Assembly: GCA_001657325.1 (NCBI GenBank)
Contig: LWRO01000019.1
Span: 62,001 to 126,000, forward strand
DNA length: 64,000 bases
DNA from: Geitlerinema sp. BBD 1991-9
GTDB taxonomy: Bacteria > Cyanobacteriota > Cyanobacteriia > Cyanobacteriales > Geitlerinemataceae
Direction of reading: 5' to 3'
A program made the position numbers and the translations under genes. Of the stretch, positions 37,901 to 47,214 are shown piece after piece. How positions within the stretch are numbered: the stretch's first letter is position 1; every line of letters begins with the position of its first letter. The notes under the pieces were generated by a model, which did not search any database, had not been told where the DNA came from, and saw only the letters and a program-made list of their open reading frames with translations.

Positions 37901-38455
37901 ATGCGTTGTCCTTTCTGCCAACATACGGAAAGCCGCGTTTTAGAATCTCGATCGACCGAATCAGGTCAGAGTGTGCGACGGCGGCGACAGTGTCTAAAAT
38001 GCGAGCGACGTTTCACCACCTACGAACGCATTGAGTTCGTCCCGATTACTGCGGTGAAACGAGATGGAAAGCGCGAGTCCTTCGATCGATCGAAAGTGCT
38101 GCGAGGCATGGTGCGGGCTTGCGAAAAAACCCCGATTTCCCATTCGCAACTCGAATCCATCGTCGACGAAATCGAAGCCAAACTCCAACAGCGTCCCACC
38201 CGCGAAGTCCATACCCGCGAGATCGGGGAGATCGTGTTGAGCTATCTAAAAGATCTCAGCGAAGTCGCCTACGTGCGATTTGCATCCGTTTACCAACAAT
38301 TTCAAGGCATTCGAGATTTTGTCGATACCCTCGACCAACTCCGTGCGAGCCGCGTTGCACTTTATCCCGACTCTCCCCCCGACGCCGCTATCTCCCCAGA
38401 CGTTGAGTCTGAAGGTTGTTCGGAAACCTCTGCGTCGTGCATCGCTCGATCGTAA
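37901..38455 (+). CDS. nrdR: Transcriptional repressor NrdR
   Basis: 184 residues. The zinc ribbon has Cys3, Cys6, Cys31 and Cys34 (MRCPFC and [14 protein letters not shown]), followed by an ATP-cone domain ([21 protein letters not shown]). NrdR senses dNTP/ATP and represses ribonucleotide reductase genes. The C-terminal 35 residues are a low-complexity extension. NrdR boxes were not searched genome-wide; no nrd gene is in the window. Confidence 0.95.
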   Translation: MRCPFCQHTESRVLESRSTESGQSVRRRRQCLKCERRFTTYERIEFVPITAVKRDGKRESFDRSKVLRGMVRACEKTPISHSQLESIVDEIEAKLQQRPTREVHTREIGEIVLSYLKDLSEVAYVRFASVYQQFQGIRDFVDTLDQLRASRVALYPDSPPDAAISPDVESEGCSETSASCIARS

Positions 38456-38732
38456 ACCCCTCGTCTCCACAGAAACGAGACTCGATCTCGATCGATCTGC
38501 AAATTTTAACGAGGGATGCCGTTAAATAAAAGCCAAATCTTCTAGAGTAAGGTAAAATTCGATTTGTGCGATCGAATCGCCTTCACTTGAAGGTGATGTG
38601 GTGTTTCGTCATAAGGAGGGCTAGTCCGAACGCTAACAACTCCCAGTCCGTCTAGCATCTCGCCTGCTTTGTAACACCCATCAGCCGGAGGCAAACACAA
38701 GTTATGGAGATCCAGTCCTAGGAAAAACACGC

Positions 38733-39710
38733 ATGGTCAATCAGAACGTAAAGCAAAGAGATATTGGTTTTACCCACGAGGACTTCGCCGCCTTACTCGA
38801 TAAATACGACTATCACTTCAGCCCTGGCGACACCGTAGCGGGTACAGTTTTTAGTATAGAGCCGAAGGGCGCTCTGATTGACATCGGTGCGAAAACCGCC
38901 GCCTATATTCCCCTACAGGAGATGTCAATCAACCGAGTGGAGTCTCCTGATGAAGTATTACAACCGAACGAGACGCGGGAATTCTTCATCCTGATGGATG
39001 AAAACGAAGACGGTCAACTCACGCTGTCGATTCGTCGGATCGAGTACATGAGAGCTTGGGAGCGCGTTCGCCAGCTCCAGGCTGAAGATGCGACCGTTCA
39101 TTCGGGCGTGTTTGCCACGAATCGAGGCGGTGCTTTGGTTCGCATTGAAGGACTGCGCGGATTCATTCCGGGGTCGCATATTAGTACGCGCAAACCGAAA
39201 GAAGAACTCGTTGGGGAAGATCTTCCCTTGAAATTCTTAGAGGTCGATGAAGAACGCAACCGTCTGGTGCTGAGCCATCGTCGGGCGTTGGTCGAACATA
39301 AGATGAACGGTCTCGAAGTCGGCGAAGTGGTGGTCGGAACCGTTCGCGGCATCAAGCCTTACGGTGCTTTCATCGATATCGGTGGTGTCAGCGGCTTGTT
39401 GCACATTTCCGAAATTTCTCACGATCACATCGATACCCCTCACAGCGTCTTCAACGTCAACGACCAACTGAAGGTCATGATTATCGACCTAGATGCCGAG
39501 CGGGGTCGGATTTCACTCTCGACCAAGCAATTGGAACCGGAGCCGGGCGATATGGTGAAAAACCCAGAGCTCGTTTACGAGAAAGCGGAAGAAATGGCCG
39601 AGAAATTCCGCCAGCAAATGGCCGCTCAGTCTCAGGGTGGGGACGATCTCAACGGAGATGCAGCCCTGGAATTTCTCGACGACGAAGACGCTCCGTCTGC
39701 TGTCGAGTAA
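38733..39710 (+). CDS. rps1: 30S ribosomal protein S1 (cyanobacterial short form)
   Basis: 325 residues with three S1 RNA-binding domains: the first begins GDTVAGTVFSIEPKGALIDIGAKTAAYIP (about 32), the second near TVHSGVFATNRGGALVRIEG (about 112) and the third at GEVVVGTVRGIKPYGAFIDIGGVSGLLH (about 195). E. coli S1 has six; cyanobacterial rps1A-type proteins have about three and are acidic at the C-terminus as here. A leader of about 200 bp precedes it. A strong terminator follows. Confidence 0.93.
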   Translation: MVNQNVKQRDIGFTHEDFAALLDKYDYHFSPGDTVAGTVFSIEPKGALIDIGAKTAAYIPLQEMSINRVESPDEVLQPNETREFFILMDENEDGQLTLSIRRIEYMRAWERVRQLQAEDATVHSGVFATNRGGALVRIEGLRGFIPGSHISTRKPKEELVGEDLPLKFLEVDEERNRLVLSHRRALVEHKMNGLEVGEVVVGTVRGIKPYGAFIDIGGVSGLLHISEISHDHIDTPHSVFNVNDQLKVMIIDLDAERGRISLSTKQLEPEPGDMVKNPELVYEKAEEMAEKFRQQMAAQSQGGDDLNGDAALEFLDDEDAPSAVE

Positions 39711-39766
39711 ACGATCGAGTGCGAAGGGCGGCTGTTCGCTACATTTTCAGCCGCTACTTCTTTTAC

Positions 39767-39790
39767 AGAGGGTTCGTCCCTCTTTTTTTT
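39767..39790 (+). terminator. Rho-independent terminator of rps1
   Basis: Stem AGAGGG / CCCTCT with loop TTCGT, followed by eight T residues, 57 bp after the rps1 stop. Confidence 0.92.
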
Positions 39791-39818
39791 GGGTGTACTG
39801 ATGATGTGAGGGAGTCCT

Positions 39819-40568
39819 TTGGTTTGCATTCAATGCCGTGACGTAACGTTTCGCGATATCCAGGCAATTGTCTTCGATAAAGACGGTACCCTGGCCGACT
39901 CCCAAGATTTCATGCGGAATTTGGGTTTCAAACGCGCGCGTCTGCTCGACGCTCAAATTCCCGGTGCGGGGGAAGCGCTGCTCGTTGCCTGTGGCATTGA
40001 GGGCGATCGCGTCGATCCGACGGGTTTGATGGCTGTCGGTAGTCGTCACGAAAACGAAATTGCAGCCGCAGCGTTCGTCGCCGAAACGGGCCGAAGTTGG
40101 TGGGAGTCGTTAGCGGTAGCGCGGAAAGCATTTGCACAAGCCGAGCGAGCGATCGATGTGGCGACACCTTCGCCGCTGTTCGTGGGGTCTTTGGACGTGC
40201 TGCAAAACCTGGCAGATGCAGGCTTGAAGCTGGGAATCCTGTCAGCAGATACCCCCGAGCGCGTGCAGCAGTTCGTTCGCGAACACCAACTCGATCGATA
40301 CATCCGAGTTCAGATGGGAGTCGATCTCGGTCCGAGCAAACCCGATCCGGTTCTGTTCGAGCGCGCCTGTGCTTCTCTCGGTGTCTCACCTCACGAGGCC
40401 TTAATGGTCGGAGATTCACCCCTCGATATCGAAATGGCAAAAAAGGCCAACGCCGCTGGATGTATTGGCATTTGTTGGGAATCGCCGATAGCCGCACATC
40501 TCCAAACAGCAGACGTAACGATTGCCCAACTCGATGAAATTCGCGTTCTCGCAGAAACATCGCGTTAA
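39819..40568 (+). CDS. HAD-superfamily hydrolase (phosphoglycolate phosphatase-like)
   Basis: 249 residues from a TTG start at 39819; no ATG or GTG is available before the catalytic motif. Motif I is VFDKDGTLADS, motif II lies in LGILSADTPERV, motif III has the Lys of GPSKPDP, and motif IV is MVGDSPLDIEMAKKA. The long helical cap between motifs I and II (about residues 30-115) is type C1. Phosphoglycolate phosphatase would suit a cyanobacterium, but many similar HADs have other substrates. Confidence 0.8.
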   Translation: MVCIQCRDVTFRDIQAIVFDKDGTLADSQDFMRNLGFKRARLLDAQIPGAGEALLVACGIEGDRVDPTGLMAVGSRHENEIAAAAFVAETGRSWWESLAVARKAFAQAERAIDVATPSPLFVGSLDVLQNLADAGLKLGILSADTPERVQQFVREHQLDRYIRVQMGVDLGPSKPDPVLFERACASLGVSPHEALMVGDSPLDIEMAKKANAAGCIGICWESPIAAHLQTADVTIAQLDEIRVLAETSR

Positions 40569-40598
40569 TCGGAAAACTCGCTTGTGAGGCTTTCCTTC

Positions 40599-42560
40599 CT
40601 AACGCTCGATCTCTGCTTGCCAATCCAGCCATTTCACCGCACTATCAAACCCACCGCTCCACAACTTTGTCCCATCAGGACTAAAGGCTAAGTCTAACCA
40701 ACCGGCATGGGGTTTCAAGCGGACAAAACTCCCGCTCTCACTGTGCAACAGAAAAACGGTTCCCGTTGGATCGGCGCTGGCGAGAACGTATCCTGTACCC
40801 ACCGACGACGATACCGCCATCGGACTAAACGCTAACGACTGCACGATTTTTGAGTGTTCTGTAAACACCCGCAACCGACGACCGTTCCCCATATCCCACA
40901 GACGCACCGTTGTATCGCCACTTCCCGTAGCTACCATTTGTCCGTCGGGACTTACCGCCACCGACCAAATTGGCACATCTAAATCCACCAAGGTTTTCAA
41001 ATATTTTCCCGTTTGGAAATCCCATAACTTCACCGTGCCGTCTTTACTGGCTGTCGCCAAAACGCGACCGTTGTCGCTGAAGTCGATCGAGGTGACCGCT
41101 GCACGGTGTCTCGTGAGGGTGTGAAGTGGTTTTGAGCGCTGGGAGTGGCGAGATCGGGTCGCATCCCATAACTTCACCGTTCCATCTTCACTGGCACTGG
41201 CCAGCACGCGGCCGTCAGGACTGAAGGCAATGTCGTACACTTCACCGCTGTAGCCGTCCCAAGTCGCGATGAGTTCTCCCGTTTGGAAATCCCATAATTT
41301 AATCGTCTTGTCTTCGCTGGCAGTTGCTAGGGTACGATTATCAGGACTCACGGCCACCGACCACACGGGATCGGTATGGGCAGCGAAACTCACTTGCGGC
41401 GGACAGTCTTCATTGAGACACGCTCGACTGAATTGACGGATTTCTACAGACCCATTCGCTTTTCCGATAACGATCGAGCGTCCGTCTGGACTCACGGCCA
41501 CCGACCACACGACTCCCGTTCCTTCTACGAGGGTATTGACGGGAAGTTCCCTCGATAAAACAGCTGTTTCGGGAACCCGAGTTTGGGTATCGAGCGGGGA
41601 TGGTGTCGATCGAGCGTTCCACAGACTCTGTAAAGCGCTACTGCCAAAGGAGATCGCCAGGAGTATCAGCAGTGCCGGACGCACGAGTAACATCGGGGCG
41701 AACAATGGTGTGATATCGAACCCGTGCAAGTCTTTCAAGATAGCTTTGGCACTCGGATAGCGGTTGGGAACTTCTCGCGCCACCATACGATCGAGAATTC
41801 GTCCGAGTTGTGCGCTCACGGGAAATCGGCATCGATCGCGCCAGTTCCAAACGTCATTTTTGTCGTCGTATAACTCGAACGGCGGTGCGCTCGTTAAGAG
41901 GTGCAGGCAAACAATTCCTAAACTATATAAGTCACTGCTTGGAACGGGATGTCCTTGCAGTTGCTCCGGGGCGGCGTATTCTGCCGATCCGGCCCAGTTG
42001 CTCGTCATGCCAGGAACGGCCGTGCAGTGTAACGAGCCGAAATCCACTAAAATCCATCGATCGTCCGCTTGTCGGCGGATGAGGTTTTGAGGTTTGATGT
42101 CGCGGTGGACGAGATGTCGATCGTGCAGTTCGCTGAGGACGGGCAGCACGTCATCGAGCAGTTTGCGGATTTGGCGCTCGCGCCAAGCCCCCGACTGGGC
42201 TAGGCTTTGTTCGGCGTTCTGTCCCATCACGTAGGCTTGGACGAGGTACTGTCGATCGTCTCGATCGAAGCTTGCCAAGAGATGGGGAATGTGGGGATGT
42301 CGGCTCAGTTGTTCCCAACGGATGAGAGATTCGCGAGAAAGTGCAACCTTGAGCGGATGGCTGCGGATGACACAAAAGGTTTGAGTGGGTTTATCTTCGT
42401 CGATCGCAAAGAACGTGTCCGCACTGGCACGACAACTCAGGGGGGTTAGCACGCGGTAACGGTCTTTGAGTAATACCGAAGCGGATCGATCGAGCGGTGC
42501 TTGTTGCGATTGCCCATCGCGGATGGGGACGTGAGGAGGGAAAGGGGAATGTTCGCTCAT
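40599..42560 (-). CDS. Ser/Thr protein kinase-like protein with WD40 repeats
   Basis: 653 residues. The kinase lobe (about 30-285) has HRDIKPQNLIRRQADD with catalytic Asp and LVDFGSLH for the metal Asp. The invariant ATP-anchoring Lys of subdomain II appears to be Arg (FCVIRSH), and the glycine loop is poorly kept (LTPLSCRASADTFFA). Activity is therefore uncertain. A membrane segment follows (about 293-312), then a WD40 propeller with seven blades (GVVWSVAVSPDGR; DGTVKLWD repeats). The repeats probably lie on the far side of the membrane or bind partners. Many such hybrids exist in filamentous cyanobacteria, with unknown targets. It is divergent from cpcL. Confidence 0.85.
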   Translation of the reverse strand: MSEHSPFPPHVPIRDGQSQQAPLDRSASVLLKDRYRVLTPLSCRASADTFFAIDEDKPTQTFCVIRSHPLKVALSRESLIRWEQLSRHPHIPHLLASFDRDDRQYLVQAYVMGQNAEQSLAQSGAWRERQIRKLLDDVLPVLSELHDRHLVHRDIKPQNLIRRQADDRWILVDFGSLHCTAVPGMTSNWAGSAEYAAPEQLQGHPVPSSDLYSLGIVCLHLLTSAPPFELYDDKNDVWNWRDRCRFPVSAQLGRILDRMVAREVPNRYPSAKAILKDLHGFDITPLFAPMLLVRPALLILLAISFGSSALQSLWNARSTPSPLDTQTRVPETAVLSRELPVNTLVEGTGVVWSVAVSPDGRSIVIGKANGSVEIRQFSRACLNEDCPPQVSFAAHTDPVWSVAVSPDNRTLATASEDKTIKLWDFQTGELIATWDGYSGEVYDIAFSPDGRVLASASEDGTVKLWDATRSRHSQRSKPLHTLTRHRAAVTSIDFSDNGRVLATASKDGTVKLWDFQTGKYLKTLVDLDVPIWSVAVSPDGQMVATGSGDTTVRLWDMGNGRRLRVFTEHSKIVQSLAFSPMAVSSSVGTGYVLASADPTGTVFLLHSESGSFVRLKPHAGWLDLAFSPDGTKLWSGGFDSAVKWLDWQAEIER

Positions 42561-42624
42561 GGTTTGAAAACAGCGTGCCGATGCTGTCTATGTTACTGAG
42601 GGATTTCTCAGATGACATCTCGAT

Positions 42625-42667
42625 CGATCGAACGCCTCTCGAGCGTCACTCGAGAGGCGTTCGATCG
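42625..42667. promoter_or_regulatory. Perfect 19-bp inverted repeat between the kinase gene and cpcL
   Basis: Left arm CGATCGAACGCCTCTCGAG at 42625-42643 and its exact reverse complement at 42649-42667, with a 5-nt loop CGTCA, then CAATTTTTC. It sits 65 bp upstream of the kinase start and about 375 bp upstream of cpcL, so it does not follow any gene's stop codon in either direction. It could be an operator, an RNA structure in a leader or a terminator of an unseen transcript. Confidence 0.65.
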
Positions 42668-43042
42668 CAATTTTTCAAGAGTATTGAGCAATGTAAAGAA
42701 AGCAAATCGCCATCCCTCACTTAAAATCCCCCAATTGACTAGCTTTTTGGGGTTATAAAGTGACGGCAAAAACTCATATTCAACTCATATTCGGCACACA
42801 CTGTTGCGTTACATCACAAATCATTGATTTCTGTAAAAATTATTACACCAAGTCTAGACTCGATCGACACAGCCCCGTACAGTGAAAAACAATCGAACGC
42901 TTCACAACAGATTTGTTTGGAGCGTTCGAGTTGCTTATCTAACCCAGTTGTGTTATCGCTCCTGCGGGCAGATGTCTGAGGAGAGGTAGCCTTTAACGAT
43001 CCAAGCTTTGTCTGAAGATCTCCATTCTTACGGAAGTTTTCC
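42668..43042. promoter_or_regulatory. cpcL upstream region
   Basis: About 375 bp with the cpcL promoter. A second, shorter inverted repeat with arms TCGAACGCT and AGCGTTCGA lies at about 42891-42928 and shares the CGAACGC core with the 19-bp palindrome upstream. A weak purine-rich site (CGGAAG) is present about 10 bp before the ATG. I do not see the direct repeats known as CcaR-type sites, by eye. Confidence 0.35.
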
Positions 43043-43822
43043 ATGACACTCCCTTTACTTAGTTATCCGACTTCAAGTCAAAACCAGCGTGTCGCTGGCT
43101 ACGAAGTACCAGGGGACGAACAGCCACGAGTTTACTCAACTGACAACATCCCCACCGGGGGTGAGATGGACGAGTTAATTCGCGCCGCTTATCGCCAGGT
43201 TTTTCACGAACAGCAGATTCTGCAGTGCAACCGTCAGATCGATCTAGAGTCGCAGTTGCGGAACGGCCAAATTTCTGTGCGGGAATTTATTCGAGGTCTT
43301 GCAACCTCTGAAGTATTCCGCTCGCGCAGCTACGAGCCGAGCAATAACTATCGATTCGCGCAAATGTGCGTTCAACGCTTGCTCGGACGGGAAGTTTATA
43401 ACGAGCGAGAAAAGTTCGCCTGGTCGATCGTCCTAGCCACCAAAGGACTTCAAGGATTTATCGACGCACTCGTCAATAGCGAAGAATATCTGAGCCAGTT
43501 TGGTGACGATACGGTTCCCTACCAACGACGACGCATCATCCCACAGCGCAGTCTCGGCGATTTGCCCTTCGAGCGAATGCCCCGTTATGGCGCTGACCAC
43601 CGCGCAACGCTAGAGTCCTTGGGTTACTTCGCTCACGAGGCGAAGGATTACCCCTGGTCCAAACGTTCGTATCAATGTCCGCCACCTCGGTGGGCGTGGC
43701 AGAAACAACCGACCCCAGCGAACCTTCGCATTTGGACAACTCTGGTCAACGTGGGAGGGATACTCTTAGCCATCGGGACGCTGGCTATCGCCCTGTCTGC
43801 TTGGGGAATTATCGATTTGTAA
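43043..43822 (+). CDS. cpcL: Phycobilisome rod linker CpcL (membrane-anchored CpcG2 type)
   Basis: 259 residues. Residues 10-190 are a PBS-linker domain (LIRAAYRQVFHEQQILQCNRQ, VREFIRGLATSEVFRSRSYE, RFAQMCVQRLLGREVYNEREK). The last 30 residues contain a hydrophobic helix, IWTTLVNVGGILLAIGTLAIAL, absent from CpcG rod-core linkers. That is the defining feature of CpcL, which builds phycocyanin rods without an allophycocyanin core and ties them to the thylakoid membrane next to photosystem I. It is about 540 bp upstream of cpcB, probably with a separate transcript. Confidence 0.92.
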   Translation: MTLPLLSYPTSSQNQRVAGYEVPGDEQPRVYSTDNIPTGGEMDELIRAAYRQVFHEQQILQCNRQIDLESQLRNGQISVREFIRGLATSEVFRSRSYEPSNNYRFAQMCVQRLLGREVYNEREKFAWSIVLATKGLQGFIDALVNSEEYLSQFGDDTVPYQRRRIIPQRSLGDLPFERMPRYGADHRATLESLGYFAHEAKDYPWSKRSYQCPPPRWAWQKQPTPANLRIWTTLVNVGGILLAIGTLAIALSAWGIIDL

Positions 43823-44360
43823 CATTGACCCGCACCGAAGATTGCGAGTTACAAACTTTCTGAGAAAAGTTGACGAACCGAGCCGAGTGGCACATCGGGG
43901 GTCAGCTTAGAAGTTATCTTAGGTTGACCTGTGCCTCGATCTGTTGCCAGGTCAGTGCTTGTGCCGTTTGGTGAGTGTGCCTGGCAGGGAGCAAAACCTC
44001 ACTCGCAGTTCGTTAATTGTAGGAATGTTTTTTTACAAAACGTAACTCAAAAACGCTCGGTAGCAGTGTATAAAGTTTATCGGAAGGTCACAAACGACAA
44101 GTGAAAGTTGAGTTTCAGCCACTTACCCCGTCTCTCATATAACTGTTAAGCAACGATTAAGTTTTTTCAGTTTTAGGCAAATGTCCGTTGGTGGTGAAGA
44201 TAACATCACTAGATCGGATTAAGAGGTTTGGTGGGGTGAGCCGGTCGCTCGAGTGAAGGACTTATCGGTTGACCGAGGTTCCGTCTGGGAGCCACAGTAA
44301 TAACAGATCTCGTTTGAATCTAGACCAAGCCCATCTGAAAATCCTGTAGGAGATTCGTTC
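43823..44360 (+). promoter_or_regulatory. cpcBA upstream leader and promoter region
   Basis: A 538-bp gene-free stretch. It has an inverted repeat GCCAGG / CCTGGC (43946-43951 and 43980-43985) and several AT-rich candidates for a -10 (TATAAAG near 44067, TATAACT near 44138), none with a convincing -35. A GGAG ribosome site lies about 10 bp before the cpcB ATG. Long leaders are usual for cpc operons. Confidence 0.45.
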
Positions 44361-44879
44361 ATGTTTGACGCATTCACCAAGGTCGTCTCTCAAGCTGATG
44401 CTCGCGGCGAGTACCTCTCTGCTGGTCAGCTCGACGCTCTGCAACAAATGGTTTCTGACAGCAACAAGCGTATGGACGCTGTTAACCGCATCACCAGCAA
44501 CGCCTCTGCTATCGTTGCGAATGCAGCTCGCGCCCTGTTTGCCGAGCAGCCCCAACTCATCGCTCCCGGCGGCAACGCTTACACGAGCCGTCGCATGGCT
44601 GCTTGCTTGCGCGATATGGAAATCATCTTGCGCTATGTGACTTATGCAATCTTCTCGGGCGATGCAAGCGTCCTCGAGGATCGCTGCCTGAACGGTCTTC
44701 GCGAAACCTACGTCGCTCTCGGAACCCCTGGTGCTTCCGTGGCTGCAGGCGTTCAAAAAATGAAAGATGCTGCCCTGCAAATCGCTGGCGATCCCAGCGG
44801 AATCACCCCCGGAGATTGCAGCGCTCTGATGTCTGAAATCGGAACTTACTTCGATCGTGCTGCTGCTGCTGTTGCTTAA
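44361..44879 (+). CDS. cpcB: C-phycocyanin beta subunit
   Basis: 172 residues starting [20 protein letters not shown]. Bilin-binding cysteines are at 82 ([10 protein letters not shown]) and 153 (GDCSAL). Asn72 in GGNAYTSRR is the site methylated by CpcM in this family. It pairs with CpcA to form rod hexamers. The CpcS-type lyase serves Cys82, while Cys153 needs CpcT, which is not in the window. Confidence 0.98.
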   Translation: MFDAFTKVVSQADARGEYLSAGQLDALQQMVSDSNKRMDAVNRITSNASAIVANAARALFAEQPQLIAPGGNAYTSRRMAACLRDMEIILRYVTYAIFSGDASVLEDRCLNGLRETYVALGTPGASVAAGVQKMKDAALQIAGDPSGITPGDCSALMSEIGTYFDRAAAAVA

Positions 44880-44969
44880 GCCCTACAGCGAACGATAGCA
44901 ATCGATCCCGTCCAGCGGGCAATTGAGTTTGAAAACCGTTTTGAAACCCCCAAAGGAGATTCCTCAACA

Positions 44970-45458
44970 ATGAAGACCCCGTTAACTGAAGCAGTTGCTG
45001 CCGCAGATTCTCAAGGTCGTTTCCTGACCAGCACCGAAATTCAAACTGCTTTTGGTCGTTTCCGTCAGGCCAATGCTAGCCTGCAAGCTGCTCGCCAATT
45101 AACCAACAAAGCGCAAACGCTGGTTGACGGTGCAGCTCAAGCGGTGTACAGCAAATTCCCTTACACCACCCAAATGCAAGGACCGAACTACGCTTCGACC
45201 CCCGAAGGTAAAGCGAAGTGCGCTCGTGACATCGGCTACTACCTGCGTATGGTGACCTACTGCTTGGTTGCTGGTGGTACGGGGCCCATGGATGAATACC
45301 TTATTGCAGGTATTGACGAAATCAACCGCACGTTCGAGCTTTCTCCGAGCTGGTACGTTGAAGCACTGAAATACATCAAAGCAAACCACGGTCTGAGTGG
45401 AGATCCGGCTGTTGAAGCAAACTCCTATCTCGACTATGCAATTAACGCTTTGAGCTAA
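44970..45458 (+). CDS. cpcA: C-phycocyanin alpha subunit
   Basis: 162 residues starting [20 protein letters not shown]. The single bilin Cys84 is in [11 protein letters not shown]; CpcE/CpcF, encoded next, attach it. The start has AAAGGAG 12 bp upstream. The gap to cpcB is 90 bp, so both are in one transcript. Confidence 0.98.
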   Translation: MKTPLTEAVAAADSQGRFLTSTEIQTAFGRFRQANASLQAARQLTNKAQTLVDGAAQAVYSKFPYTTQMQGPNYASTPEGKAKCARDIGYYLRMVTYCLVAGGTGPMDEYLIAGIDEINRTFELSPSWYVEALKYIKANHGLSGDPAVEANSYLDYAINALS

Positions 45459-45471
45459 ATTGCGTTTCTAG

Positions 45472-45540
45472 CCCGGAATGGCAAAGAGCTAACAGCATCG
45501 ATCGTGCTTGTAGTTGTTTGCGATTCCGGGCAGTTTTTTT
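45472..45540 (+). terminator. Strong terminator after cpcBA
   Basis: Arms CCCGGAATGGCAAA and TTTGCGATTCCGGG (one mismatch) enclose about 31 nt, then CAG and seven T residues. It should separate abundant cpcBA mRNA from the lower-level lyase genes. Confidence 0.85.
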
Positions 45541-45641
45541 ATGCAAAACCCTCGTCAATTTGTGCGATCGACGCTCTCAATCGTTGAGTGAAATGCCAAG
45601 GTTGACAAAGACTCTTAAAAAACGTTTTAGTACGGTCGTTC

Positions 45642-46472
45642 ATGCAAACGTCATCTAAGGAAACTTCGATTTCGGCTGAATCGATGACGATCGAGCGAGC
45701 GCTCGCGAATCTCAAACAAACGGACGACCCAAGCGCTCGCTATTACGCTGCATGGTGGCTGGGAAGATTTCGCATTCGGGACAATGCCGCGATCGAGGGC
45801 TTGCTGGATGCCCTTTCCGATGAGGTCGATCGATCTCCCGATGGCGGTTATCCCCTTCGCCGTAACGCAGCCGATGCTTTAGGTAAACTCGGAGATCGAC
45901 GAGCCGTCCCGTCTCTGATTGCCTGCTTGGACTGTGACGATTATTACGTGCGCGAGTCAGCCGCTCAGGCGCTCGAGGCCATTGGCGATTCTCAAGCCAT
46001 TTCCTCCTTGCTCGCTTTACTCGAAGGTGGTGTCGAAGCAGCTGTTGCGGTATCGGGGAAACCTCACCTGGTTCAACCCTACGATTCTGTTATCGAAGCA
46101 CTAGGAACGCTCGATGCTGTTGATGCAATCTCTCAAATTCAGCCGTTTTTAGACCATTTCGTCCCCAAAGTGCAGTATGCTTCGGCTCGAGCCATGTACC
46201 AACTGACGGGTGAGTCTCAGTATGGAGATCGGTTAGTGGAGGCACTTGCCGAAGCTGACCTACAGCTTCGGCGTGCAGCCCTGATGGACTTGGCAGCAAT
46301 CGGCTATCTCAAAGCTGCTCAACCTGTTTCTGAAACCTTAGCTGAAAACAGTCTCAAACTGATCGCGCTGAAAGGAATTTTGGAAGCCCGTCTCAAAACT
46401 GAAGATAGGTCATGGCAAGACCTCGACGATCGATCGATCGAAGTGATGCAATTAATGGATGATTTACTTTAA
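45642..46472 (+). CDS. cpcE: Phycocyanin alpha-subunit phycocyanobilin lyase, subunit CpcE
   Basis: 276 residues of HEAT-like repeats (SARYYAAWWLGRFRI, PLRRNAADALGKLGDRRAVPSLIACL, YYVRESAAQALEAIGD). With CpcF it forms the heterodimer that attaches phycocyanobilin to CpcA Cys84 (or, in relatives, phycoerythrobilin). It is 183 bp after cpcA and 39 bp before cpcF. Length and order are normal. Confidence 0.95.
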   Translation: MQTSSKETSISAESMTIERALANLKQTDDPSARYYAAWWLGRFRIRDNAAIEGLLDALSDEVDRSPDGGYPLRRNAADALGKLGDRRAVPSLIACLDCDDYYVRESAAQALEAIGDSQAISSLLALLEGGVEAAVAVSGKPHLVQPYDSVIEALGTLDAVDAISQIQPFLDHFVPKVQYASARAMYQLTGESQYGDRLVEALAEADLQLRRAALMDLAAIGYLKAAQPVSETLAENSLKLIALKGILEARLKTEDRSWQDLDDRSIEVMQLMDDLL

Positions 46473-46511
46473 AATCGTTGACTTTAAAATCGATAGCAAG
46501 CTGCGAAAATC

Positions 46512-47144
46512 ATGCCCGTTGAAGTCCTGATCGAAGCCGTCGATCGAGCTGATTCTGCTGACGACCTCCTCGCCGCTGTCGAAGACTTGGCGGATAGCTG
46601 TGATGAAACGGCGATTCCCACCTTGATTCAAGTTCTCGGCTTCAACAATCCCGGTGCGGCGGTGGCGGCGGTCGATGGACTCTCGCGTATTGGAAAACCG
46701 GCCGTTTTACCGCTCCTCGAACAACTCGACGGGTATAACTATGGCGCACGCGCCTGGGCAATTCGCGCGTTGTCGCAAATTGGAGATCCCCGCGCTTTTG
46801 AGATTCTCGTCACCGCAGCAGTGGATTTCTCCCTCAGTGTTCGACGAGCAGCGGTGAAAGGACTTGGCTCCCTACAGTGGGAAGAGTTGGAGATCGAAGA
46901 TCGATCGAGTTTCCAACAAAAAGCCCGAGAAATCCTCTTACAAACGACGAGCGATCCGGAATGGGTTGTCCGGTATTCAACCATCGTGGGGCTGGAAATC
47001 CTCAGTCGCAACTTGACAACGACTGATGCTCGAGCTGTTCGATCGATCGAAATTCGCTTGCAGGAAATCGAGCGAGAAGATACCGAAATCGCCGTTCGCG
47101 CCCGTGCAGCTCTAGCACGCCAGCGTCTCGTACGAGAGAGGTGA
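46512..47144 (+). CDS. cpcF: Phycocyanin alpha-subunit phycocyanobilin lyase, subunit CpcF
   Basis: 210 residues of HEAT repeats (AIPTLIQVLGFNNPGAAVAAVDGLSRIGKPAVLPLLEQL in parts). It partners CpcE. The C-terminal part (IEIRLQEIEREDTEIAVRARAALAR) matches CpcF. It is followed by pebB after 70 bp, so pebB may be in the same transcript. Confidence 0.94.
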   Translation: MPVEVLIEAVDRADSADDLLAAVEDLADSCDETAIPTLIQVLGFNNPGAAVAAVDGLSRIGKPAVLPLLEQLDGYNYGARAWAIRALSQIGDPRAFEILVTAAVDFSLSVRRAAVKGLGSLQWEELEIEDRSSFQQKAREILLQTTSDPEWVVRYSTIVGLEILSRNLTTTDARAVRSIEIRLQEIEREDTEIAVRARAALARQRLVRER

Positions 47145-47214
47145 ATTTCGATCGGCGACAAGCGGTTTTTCGATCGCGAACCCAAAAACTAACATCTATT
47201 GATGCAAAATTGTC

